DNA of 6,343 nt, taken from NCBI GenBank assembly GCA_938029995.1, contig CALHGI010000027.1:1-6343 (forward strand), read 5' to 3'. Numbering within the stretch: position 1 is the first letter of the stretch; every line of letters begins with the position of its first letter. Positions 1 through 6,055 of the stretch are shown piece by piece. Under the pieces are notes generated by a model. That model was not told where the DNA came from, ran no database searches, and saw nothing but the letters and a program-made list of their open reading frames with translations. Origin of the DNA: an uncultured cyanobacterium. Lineage in GTDB: Bacteria > Cyanobacteriota > Cyanobacteriia > Phormidesmidales > Phormidesmidaceae. Made by a program: the position numbers and the translations under genes.

Positions 1-221
1 CCTATGGAACTGGCTGTGGCCCACTCCCATAGAGTTTTCTCCCCTGCCAGTTGCCCCAAAAACGAGTGGGACCCATGAATGAACACCGACAAATTGAATG
101 TGTGATTGATACCAAGGCCGAGAAAATCATCCAGGTTATCCGTGTCCATTACCAGACATCGGGTGATCTGTGGGTATGAACCAGTATCAGCTTTTAGATC
201 GACGTTAGCCGCGATAAAACT
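1..221. other. Region without a recognisable gene; chain of mini-ORFs
   Basis: I recognise no gene here. Three very short + strand ORFs follow each other through ATGA stop/start overlaps: 4-78 (24 codons), 75-179 (34 codons, starting MNEHRQIECV) and 176-208 (10 codons). None has a clear ribosome binding site or a family I know. The 34-residue product has a mixed, protein-like composition (ending HYQTSGDLWV), so the stretch could be a decayed gene remnant as well as non-coding DNA. Positions 2-70 also carry three short inverted repeats: 2-7 with 27-32, 8-14 with 46-52, and 20-26 with 64-70. No tRNA, rRNA or transposon end was seen. Confidence 0.4.
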
Positions 222-383
222 ATGTCACTCGAAAATCTCCTTAAAAACAGCTATTTCTATCTTTTCCTAGGTTGTATGGCTACCCTAGGCAGCTTGGGCA
301 TCACCCTTTTTATGGCAGAGCAAGCCAACTCGCAACCCTGGGCAGAGGATTATTCAGCCATATCTCAAAATGTGGCCCGGTAG
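222..383 (+). CDS. Small single-span membrane protein, hypothetical (53 aa)
   Basis: This ORF runs from ATG 222 to TAG 381-383 and encodes 53 residues. The sequence shows a short polar N-terminus (MSLENLLKNS), then one hydrophobic segment at about residues 11-31 (YFYLFLGCMATLG onward to LFMA), then a polar tail of about 22 residues rich in Gln, Asn and Ser (AEQANSQPWAEDYSA). This pattern fits a single-pass membrane protein. Cys18 follows Leu-Gly, so a lipoprotein reading is possible, but there is no basic N-region of the usual kind. No Shine-Dalgarno sequence is visible upstream. It ends about 200 bases before the binding-protein gene, so membership of the same transcript is uncertain. I do not recognise the family and assign no function. 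The alternative is a chance ORF or the N-terminal remnant of a longer gene: the frame stays open for 27 codons after the stop. Confidence 0.4.
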   Translation: MSLENLLKNSYFYLFLGCMATLGSLGITLFMAEQANSQPWAEDYSAISQNVAR

Positions 384-586
384 TTTAAGCCGTCCCTGGC
401 AGTGTCAAGACCTCTCATAGGGATTGTAGGGTTGATTGATCTACAGATAAATTCAGGGACCATCTGACGGCCCTTGCCTGTTAGTTTGCAAAACGTTAGA
501 GGCACAATGACTTACGAGACTGTGTATTTAAATTTGGGCGTGGCTCAGGTTACCTCGGTCTTGTAAACCTGATTTACTACGAGCGT
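384..586 (+). promoter_or_regulatory. Upstream region of the binding-protein gene, with leader ORF
   Basis: No large ORF lies here on either strand. It is the likely promoter and 5' leader for the downstream genes, but I find no strong sigma-70 pair. The best A/T-rich -10-like element is TATTTAAAT at 525-533, without a matching -35 at 17 bases. A weaker pair is TTGTAG near 427 with TAAATT near 451. A 19-codon ORF (MTYETVYLNL..., ATG 507 to TAA 564-566) is preceded by AGAGG at 498-502, a better ribosome-binding candidate than that of the main gene. Its stop touches the right arm of the inverted repeat at 545-572. A leader peptide is possible but unproven. Confidence 0.35.
545..572 (+). repeat. 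Inverted repeat just upstream of the binding-protein start
   Basis: TCAGGTT (545-551) and AACCTGA (566-572) are perfect 7-base complements separated by 14 bases, ending 14 bases before ATG 587. The left arm also forms a near-palindrome on its own, AGGT-T-ACCT (547-555). It could be an operator for a dimeric regulator or a leader hairpin. There is no T-run after it, so it is not an intrinsic terminator. It is short enough that chance is not excluded. Confidence 0.3.
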
Positions 587-1549
587 ATGCGTTTTTCCTT
601 TTCCATCCCCATCAACCTGGCCGCGGTCCCCTTGGCGATGCTGTGGATGGCCTGTAGCTCAAACGCACCCACTGTAAACGATATAAACGATGTTGCCTCA
701 AATGCAGGTGCAGAGAGTCCGGCGGTAACAGGAGAACCCGTTGAATTTGGTGTCTTAGCTATTGACAGTGCCGTTTCAGTCAATGAGCGCTACAGCCCTT
801 TGATGACTTACCTATCAACTGAGATTGGTCGTCCTGTTGAGCTGGTGATCCTATCGCAGGAAGATCAGTTTACAAAGGTGGCTGAAGGGGCATTAGATTT
901 CACTACGAATAATCCCCTAGCAGCCGTACAAATTCAACGGCTTCACAATACTGAATTTTTGGTCACCCATACGCGGCCTAAAACCGGGGCAGAGTTTAGT
1001 GGCCTAATTGTGGTGAAAAGTGAGAGTGAAATTACTGAAGTTGAGGATCTAAAGGGAAAACGGGCGGCCTGTGTCAACTTTCAAACGGCAGCGGCAGGGT
1101 GCATTTTCCAAATTTATCATCTCTTACAGCAGGACTTTGACCCTTACAAAGACTTTAGTAGTTTTGTTGAAAATAAATCCCAAGACAACATTGTCCTAGC
1201 ATTACTCAATGACACAATTGATGTTGGGTTTATCCGCACAGGCCAGCTTGAGAAGATGGTTAAAAAAGGTCTTTTAACCAGTAAAGATCAGTTGCGCATT
1301 ATTGACCTAGCGGATGATGATTTCTTTTACCCCCACACAACAGCCCTTTATCCTGAATGGCCCATTGCCACCCTCCCAGGAACCGATCCTCAGCTAACTG
1401 AGCAGATGCAGTCAGCCTTGTTAAATCTCTCTAGCGATCACCCGGCCCTAGGCAGTTTAAAGGCAGATGGATTTGTCCCAGCGGTTGACTATAGTCGTCT
1501 CGATACCCTAATTGAGACCTTGCAACTAAAGAGTTGGGATACTGATTAA
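587..1549 (+). CDS. PhnD-like periplasmic substrate-binding lipoprotein
   Basis: This 320-residue protein matches the PhnD-like phosphate/phosphonate-binding family (Pfam Phosphonate-bd type) in length and in order of motifs. The start at ATG 587 gives a signal peptide directly: a hydrophobic stretch at residues 8-22, then Cys23 as the probable lipidated residue, with an unusual WMAC lipobox. A low-complexity Asn/Ala linker covers about 24-50. The binding fold starts at FGVLAIDSAVSVNERYSPLM (54-73), followed by a YLSTEIGRPVELV helix-strand pair, DFTTNNPLAAVQIQR (104-118), the EVEDLKGKRAACV hinge (151-163) and VGFIRTGQLEKM (213-224). The serine-rich loop that binds the phosphonate anion in true PhnD is replaced by NFQTAAAGC, with cysteines at 162 and 172, so the ligand is probably not phosphonate. 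No permease or ATPase gene is adjacent. The next gene, 70 bases on, is a membrane histidine kinase, so a role as an extracytoplasmic ligand sensor for that kinase is inferred. An uptake role with distant partners remains possible. Confidence 0.85.
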   Translation: MRFSFSIPINLAAVPLAMLWMACSSNAPTVNDINDVASNAGAESPAVTGEPVEFGVLAIDSAVSVNERYSPLMTYLSTEIGRPVELVILSQEDQFTKVAEGALDFTTNNPLAAVQIQRLHNTEFLVTHTRPKTGAEFSGLIVVKSESEITEVEDLKGKRAACVNFQTAAAGCIFQIYHLLQQDFDPYKDFSSFVENKSQDNIVLALLNDTIDVGFIRTGQLEKMVKKGLLTSKDQLRIIDLADDDFFYPHTTALYPEWPIATLPGTDPQLTEQMQSALLNLSSDHPALGSLKADGFVPAVDYSRLDTLIETLQLKSWDTD

Positions 1550-1567
1550 CGTCCATCAGTCTCGTTG

Positions 1568-1593
1568 AGAATGCACCCGGCCTGAAGCATTCT
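1568..1593 (+). repeat. Intergenic hairpin between binding protein and kinase
   Basis: AGAATGC (1568-1574) and GCATTCT (1587-1593) pair perfectly around a 12-base loop containing CCCGGCC. The hairpin begins 18 bases after the stop of the binding-protein gene and ends 26 bases before ATG 1620 (14 before GTG 1608). No T-run follows, so it is unlikely to be an intrinsic terminator. It could instead protect or process the upstream mRNA, giving more lipoprotein than kinase, which would suit a sensor pair. That role is inference. Confidence 0.4.
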
Positions 1594-1619
1594 ATGAACT
1601 AGTCGCAGTGTTGTCCCCT

Positions 1620-3869
1620 ATGAAAAACTTTCGAAAGTTTTTGGTGCTGAAATTTCAGAGTAGTGTGGCACTGCGTTATTTGACGATTGCCAGCTCGTTT
1701 GTGTTGGCCGTGCAATTAGTGTTTAGCCTATTGCAAATTTATCGTAACCAGACCCAGCAGATGAATAATCTGCATGATCGAGTCGAAAGTAAAGCTGCCT
1801 TTTTGCGAGATATTGCCCCCGAAGCGGTTTTTGACCTAGATTTTTTATATCTAGAAACGCTGATGCAACAGGCAACGGAAGAAAGTGATGTTGTTTACAG
1901 CGTAATCATTAGTGAAAATGGCGAACTCCTGACGCGCTATCTCAATCGGGACCATCCTTTAATTAAAACTACGGTTGAAGGGGCTGAGACTCAATCTGGT
2001 GATTTATTAGGTGTGCTGGCCAGGGTTGATCAGCTGCCCTACGTCCATCAGGTGCAACTACCCATCGATTCCTTTGGCAAGCCCCTAGGACAGATTCGTT
2101 TGGGCTACTCCACGCGACGAGTGCGATCAGAAGGTGTTATGGCGGCCTTAAGCAGCATCATAACGGCGTTGTTGGTCAGTTTTTTGCTGGCCCTCCTGAC
2201 GATTGTTCTATTCAACCGTCAGGTGTATAAACCTCTGAAGTCCCTCAGGAAGTTTGCCCAAGAGTTTGAAGAGGGGGACCTTACCCAACGGATTGAAATT
2301 GTCTATCCAGATGAGATCGGTCAAGTGGGCAGTTCGCTCAATCAAATGGCTGATCAGCTGGAGGAAAACGTGGTCAGGCTAGCGGAAGCTTTGGATCGGG
2401 CCATTGCGGCTAGTCGAGCGAAAAGCGAGTTTCTTGCCAATATGAGTCATGAGCTGAGAACACCGCTCAATGCCATTTTGGGCTTTAGTGAGCTGATGAC
2501 CCGTGAGAAAGATGTAACACCCAATCAAAAACGCACGTTAGGCACTATTAATCGCAGTGGTGAACATTTGCTGTCGCTGATTAATGATGTGCTGGAAATG
2601 GCAAGAATTGAAGCAGGGCAGACTGTCATTGAGCCCGTAGCCTTTGACTTGCACCACTTTTTGCAGACGATTTATGACATGCTCAGTGTTCGAGCTCGGT
2701 CTGAGAACTTAAATTTTGTTTTTGACTATACGTCTGATTTACCCCAATACGTTAAGGCGGATGAAGGTAAGCTGCGACAGGTGCTCCTAAATCTGTTGAG
2801 TAATGCCGTCAAGTTTACCAAGGAAGGGAGTGTTAGACTTCACGCTAAATCTCGCCTAGAGTCATCCCAGGAGCAGCGTTATCGGGTTACATTTACGGTG
2901 GAAGATACTGGGCCTGGAATTTCAGAGGAAAATTTGGCCACTATCTTTGAACCCTTTGAACAAACTGAGTTAGGCCGTAATAGTCAGGAAGGTACGGGCT
3001 TAGGCTTAGCCATCAGTCGTCGTTATGTGCGACTGATGGGAGGAGAGTTAACGGTATCAAGTCAGGTGGCCCAGGGGGCGACGTTCCAATTTTCCTCGCC
3101 CATGCAGGCAATAGAGGCCGATGACGTTCAGTTAGAGGCGATAGAGGCAAAACAGGTTGTGGGGTTGGCCCCAGATCAGGACACATACCGTCTTTTGATT
3201 GTGGAAGACGTTGAAGAAAACCGACAGCTGTTAACTAGGGTGCTTGAACTGGTGGGCTTTGAGGTGCAGGTTGCCACCAATGGGATGGAGGGTCTGGAAC
3301 GTTGGAAAGAGTGGCAGCCCCATTTGATTTGGATGGATATGCGCATGCCAGTGATGGATGGCCTTGAGGCCACCCGATGTATTCGAGATCTAGAAAGGAC
3401 TCAAACCGTTGGAGCACACCATCCAACAATTATTATTGCCTTAACGGCCTTTGCCTTTGAGGACCATCGCAAAATGGCTCTAGATGCTGGCTGTGATGAC
3501 TATGTGCGCAAGCCGTTTCGGGAACACAGCTTATTTGAAAAGCTTGAGCAGCATTTAGGTGTGCGTTATCTCTATGAAGAGGAGGGGGACGATACACCGG
3601 AGAACGCTGTTCAGGATAATCCTGACGGTGACGTGGTTGATGAGCCGATGGATAGGCAGCTAGCAGCCATGCCCCGGGACTGGTTGAGTCAGCTCCATGA
3701 AGCCTCTGTTCAACTCGACCGTGAAGCGGTGTCTGATTTGCTACAGCAGATGGTTGATGACCATGGGGCCTTGGTCAATGAGTTGCAGACCTGGGTCAAT
3801 AGTTTCAGATTTGACAAGATTACTGATTATACGACTGAGCTTTTAGACGTTTCTCCACGGTTAGATTGA
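1620..3869 (+). CDS. Membrane HAMP hybrid sensor histidine kinase
   Basis: Numbering is from ATG 1620 (749 aa). GTG 1608 in the same frame adds four residues, and neither start has a visible Shine-Dalgarno. A basic N-terminus precedes TM1 (about 18-41). An extracytoplasmic sensor of about 130 residues follows, beginning DRVESKAAFLRDIAPEAVFD, with a Cache-like strand pattern (VVYSVIISENGELLTRY). TM2 is at about 173-199. HAMP is at about 200-252, with its Pro (YKPL) and DEIG motif. HisKA carries phospho-acceptor His277 in MSHELRTPLN. The HATPase_c domain has the N-box (Asn391, Asn395), DTGPGI (429-434), an F-box (IFEPFEQ) and GTGLGLAIS (458-466). A receiver at about 523-646 has Glu529/Asp530, phospho-acceptor Asp573, Thr609 and Lys631, so all key residues are present. 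An acidic linker and a 65-residue helical tail (PRDWLSQLHEAS...) end the protein; the tail has no Hpt-type His. It probably autophosphorylates in response to the lipoprotein encoded upstream and passes phosphate to its own receiver, then onward through an Hpt encoded elsewhere. Confidence 0.92.
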   Translation: MKNFRKFLVLKFQSSVALRYLTIASSFVLAVQLVFSLLQIYRNQTQQMNNLHDRVESKAAFLRDIAPEAVFDLDFLYLETLMQQATEESDVVYSVIISENGELLTRYLNRDHPLIKTTVEGAETQSGDLLGVLARVDQLPYVHQVQLPIDSFGKPLGQIRLGYSTRRVRSEGVMAALSSIITALLVSFLLALLTIVLFNRQVYKPLKSLRKFAQEFEEGDLTQRIEIVYPDEIGQVGSSLNQMADQLEENVVRLAEALDRAIAASRAKSEFLANMSHELRTPLNAILGFSELMTREKDVTPNQKRTLGTINRSGEHLLSLINDVLEMARIEAGQTVIEPVAFDLHHFLQTIYDMLSVRARSENLNFVFDYTSDLPQYVKADEGKLRQVLLNLLSNAVKFTKEGSVRLHAKSRLESSQEQRYRVTFTVEDTGPGISEENLATIFEPFEQTELGRNSQEGTGLGLAISRRYVRLMGGELTVSSQVAQGATFQFSSPMQAIEADDVQLEAIEAKQVVGLAPDQDTYRLLIVEDVEENRQLLTRVLELVGFEVQVATNGMEGLERWKEWQPHLIWMDMRMPVMDGLEATRCIRDLERTQTVGAHHPTIIIALTAFAFEDHRKMALDAGCDDYVRKPFREHSLFEKLEQHLGVRYLYEEEGDDTPENAVQDNPDGDVVDEPMDRQLAAMPRDWLSQLHEASVQLDREAVSDLLQQMVDDHGALVNELQTWVNSFRFDKITDYTTELLDVSPRLD

Positions 3870-3908
3870 TGGCGGTGTTAAAAGATCTGATTTCCTTGAT
3901 AAAAACAC

Positions 3909-6005
3909 ATGGACATGGCTAGTAATATTCTGTTGATTGATGATACGCCTCAAAATTTGGAGTTATTGTTTGAGGTTTTGCTCAAGCAAGGATATAAGGT
4001 GCGCTGTGCCATTAGTGGAGCCTTGGCAATCAAGACGGTTGAAGCAACGCCCCCGGATCTGATTTTGCTAGATATCAACATGCCAGACATGGATGGCTAT
4101 GCGGTGTGCCAACAGTTGCAAAGCCATGCAAGGTTTAGGGAGATTCCCGTTATCTTTGTCAGTGCGTTAGGTGAAACCTTGGATAAGGTGAAGGCCTTTG
4201 ATGTGGGCGGTGTGGATTATGTGACTAAGCCGTTTCAAATTGAGGAGGTCCTGGCGCGGGTTAAAACCCACCTTGCCCTAAAATCGGCTCGAGCTGAGAT
4301 CAAGGCCCTCAATGAAAATTTGGAACAGCGTGTGGCAGAGCGGACGACTCAACTGCGGGAAAATTTGGTGCAGCTTGCGATCGCAAGGGATGAAGCCCTA
4401 GCTGCGGAGAAGGCCAAAAGTGACTTTCTGGCCACCATGAGCCACGAGATTCGCACACCGATGAATGGCATCATCGGCATGACTGAATTATTGCTCGATA
4501 CCAACCTAGACGCTGAGCAACATAACTTCGCCGAAACGGTTCAGAATTGTGGTAATTCACTGCTGACCATCATTAACGATATCCTCGACTTTTCTAAAAT
4601 TGAATCCAATAAACTTGATATGGAGCATGCTCCTTTCAACTTACGCACCTGCGTTGAAGAAGCCTTAGAACTGTTGGCTCCTAAAGCGGCAGAGAAAGAT
4701 TTAGAACTCTGTTATGTGGCTAAATCAGATATGCCCAACGTCATTGTGGGTGATGTGACTCGACTACAACAGATTTTAATTAACCTGCTCAGTAATGCGG
4801 TCAAATTTACCCAGCAGGGGGAAGTTGTCGTGGAGGTACATGCTAAATCAGTTGAAGCCCCCGAGCGATTAACCGATCATGACTGTTTAACCATTGATTT
4901 CTCAGTACAGGATACGGGTATTGGTATCCCGGCCGATAAAATGGATCGTCTCTTTAAGTCCTTCAGCCAGGTCGACTCGTCTACGACCCGTCAATATGGT
5001 GGCACAGGGTTGGGCCTAGCCATTAGCAAAAAGCTATGTGAACTGATGGGGGGCACCATGACGGTATCCAGTGTTTTAGGTGAGGGCTCGTGTTTCTCGT
5101 TCTCCATTGTTGCCCAGGTCTTGCCTGAACCAGATATGTCAATGCAGTCCCTAAAGAGAAACGAAGCGTTATCAGGCAAGCGATTGCTCATTGTGGATGA
5201 TAACGCCACCAATCGAGATATTTTGGAGTTACAAACCAAGTCTTGGGGCCTGGTGCCGGTGGCGGTGCAGTCTGGTTACGAGGCCCTGGGCATTTTAAGT
5301 TGTCAGGCGGATTTTGATGCGATCATCCTCGATATGCAAATGCCTAATATGGATGGTTTAACGCTAGCCAACAATATTCGCTCCCAGTCATCCTATGGTC
5401 AACAAGTACCCTTAATCATGTTAACGTCCGTCGGTCGACCAGAGCTGCCAGAAAAAGAGGTTGAGGCGATTAACTTTGCGGCCTTTCTCAATAAACCGAC
5501 TCGGCAATCACGCTTGTATGATTTACTGTCCCAGGTCCTGATTGGGAAGGTTCAACCGAAGGAAAACCCTGAGCCCGCTAAGGTACCTTTAGGGGAGCCT
5601 ACCCTAGGTGAAACCCACCCCCTCACCATTTTAGTGGCAGAAGATAACATGGTGAACCAAGTTCTTGCCAAACAATATTTAAATAAGCTGGGCTATGAGC
5701 CTGAGATAGTTAGTGATGGCAGTAAGGTGATTGATGCGCTGCAGCACAAGGTTTATGACGTCATCCTGATGGATGTGCAAATGCCAACGATGGATGGTCT
5801 GACGGCTACGGCCAAAATTTGTCAGCAATGGTCCCCTTTACAACGTCCCCAGATTATTGCGCTAACGGCCAATGCGCTACAGGGTGATCGTGAACGGTTT
5901 CTAGCCGCTGGTATGGATGGTTATATTAGTAAACCTTTCCATTTAGAAGAATTGATTTCAACCTTAAAACAGGTGCCTCGAAACAAATGCCTCGAAAGAA
6001 TCTAA
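3909..6005 (+). CDS. Soluble hybrid histidine kinase, REC-HisKA-HATPase-REC-REC
   Basis: This 698-residue protein has no signal peptide or membrane segment, so it is cytoplasmic. REC1 (about 5-122) has Asp11/Asp12, phospho-acceptor Asp55, Ser85 and Lys107. A coiled coil (about 126-170, [15 protein letters not shown]) links it to HisKA, with His179 in [15 protein letters not shown]. HATPase_c follows with Asn292/Asn296, DTGIGI (335-340), LFKSFSQVD and GGTGLGLAI (364-372). REC2 (about 424-545) has Asp430/Asp431, Asp475, Thr506 and Lys529. After a Pro/Glu-rich linker, REC3 (about 572-690) has Glu578/Asp579, Asp622, Thr653 and Lys675. All three receivers keep the phosphorylation residues, and the kinase core looks active. 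With no transmembrane sensor, its input is probably phosphorylation of REC1, which places it below another kinase; the HAMP kinase 39 bases upstream is the obvious candidate. No Hpt or DNA-binding domain is present. ATG 3915 is an alternative start aligned with the start of the downstream paralogue; neither has a clear ribosome binding site. The C-terminal tail was apparently altered by a 14-bp duplication. Confidence 0.93.
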   Translation: MDMASNILLIDDTPQNLELLFEVLLKQGYKVRCAISGALAIKTVEATPPDLILLDINMPDMDGYAVCQQLQSHARFREIPVIFVSALGETLDKVKAFDVGGVDYVTKPFQIEEVLARVKTHLALKSARAEIKALNENLEQRVAERTTQLRENLVQLAIARDEALAAEKAKSDFLATMSHEIRTPMNGIIGMTELLLDTNLDAEQHNFAETVQNCGNSLLTIINDILDFSKIESNKLDMEHAPFNLRTCVEEALELLAPKAAEKDLELCYVAKSDMPNVIVGDVTRLQQILINLLSNAVKFTQQGEVVVEVHAKSVEAPERLTDHDCLTIDFSVQDTGIGIPADKMDRLFKSFSQVDSSTTRQYGGTGLGLAISKKLCELMGGTMTVSSVLGEGSCFSFSIVAQVLPEPDMSMQSLKRNEALSGKRLLIVDDNATNRDILELQTKSWGLVPVAVQSGYEALGILSCQADFDAIILDMQMPNMDGLTLANNIRSQSSYGQQVPLIMLTSVGRPELPEKEVEAINFAAFLNKPTRQSRLYDLLSQVLIGKVQPKENPEPAKVPLGEPTLGETHPLTILVAEDNMVNQVLAKQYLNKLGYEPEIVSDGSKVIDALQHKVYDVILMDVQMPTMDGLTATAKICQQWSPLQRPQIIALTANALQGDRERFLAAGMDGYISKPFHLEELISTLKQVPRNKCLERI
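4377..4384. repeat. HIP1 palindrome GCGATCGC
   Basis: The exact octamer GCGATCGC lies within the extended palindrome TTGCGATCGCAA (4375-4386), in the coiled-coil coding part of the soluble kinase gene. HIP1 is highly over-represented in many cyanobacterial genomes, so it supports a cyanobacterial origin. A single copy in 6.3 kb is weak evidence taken alone. Confidence 0.7.
5974..6001 (+). repeat. 14-bp tandem duplication at the 3' end of the soluble kinase gene
   Basis: TGCCTCGAAACAAA (5974-5987) is followed at once by TGCCTCGAAAGAAT (5988-6001). The first ten bases are identical. Since 14 is not a multiple of three, the second copy shifts the frame: the present tail reads [12 protein letters not shown] and stops at 6003-6005. 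Removing one unit would give KQVPRKNLTI with a stop at 6011-6013. It looks like a slipped-strand duplication that changed only the last residues beyond the REC3 fold. Confidence 0.55.
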
Positions 6006-6055
6006 CCATCTAGATTTAATTGATGACACTTACTTTGTAATCGCTGAGCGTGACT

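Noticed and set aside
546..572. Pho box for phosphate-starvation control
   Set aside because: AACCT-like words occur, but there are no direct repeats of the PyTTAACC type with 11-base spacing, only an inverted repeat.
1..586. Insertion sequence or transposon remnant
   Set aside because: No terminal inverted repeats, target duplications or transposase motifs were found.
577..783. Reverse-strand ORF of 68 codons over the lipoprotein start
   Set aside because: It lies opposite the signal peptide and linker coding region of a well-supported gene and has no recognisable motif.
3176..3429. Two overlapping reverse-strand ORFs inside the HAMP kinase receiver
   Set aside because: They are opposite a conserved receiver domain, overlap each other in different frames, and show low-complexity Pro/Ser composition typical of antisense frames.
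3652..3869. Hpt domain at the end of the HAMP kinase
   Set aside because: Size and helicity fit, but no HxxKG-like motif is present; the only histidines lie in QLHEAS and DDHGAL contexts.
3870..3908. Transcription terminator between the two kinase genes
   Set aside because: No stem with a following T-run is visible in this 39-base gap.
3901..3915. Soluble kinase gene as a frameshifted fusion of two genes
   Set aside because: The reading frame is continuous from 3909 to 6005, with every domain complete and linkers of normal length; this layout is known in cyanobacteria.
4991..5239. Reverse-strand ORF of 82 codons inside the soluble kinase gene
   Set aside because: It is antisense to the HATPase G2 box and start of REC2, with no domain or start signal.
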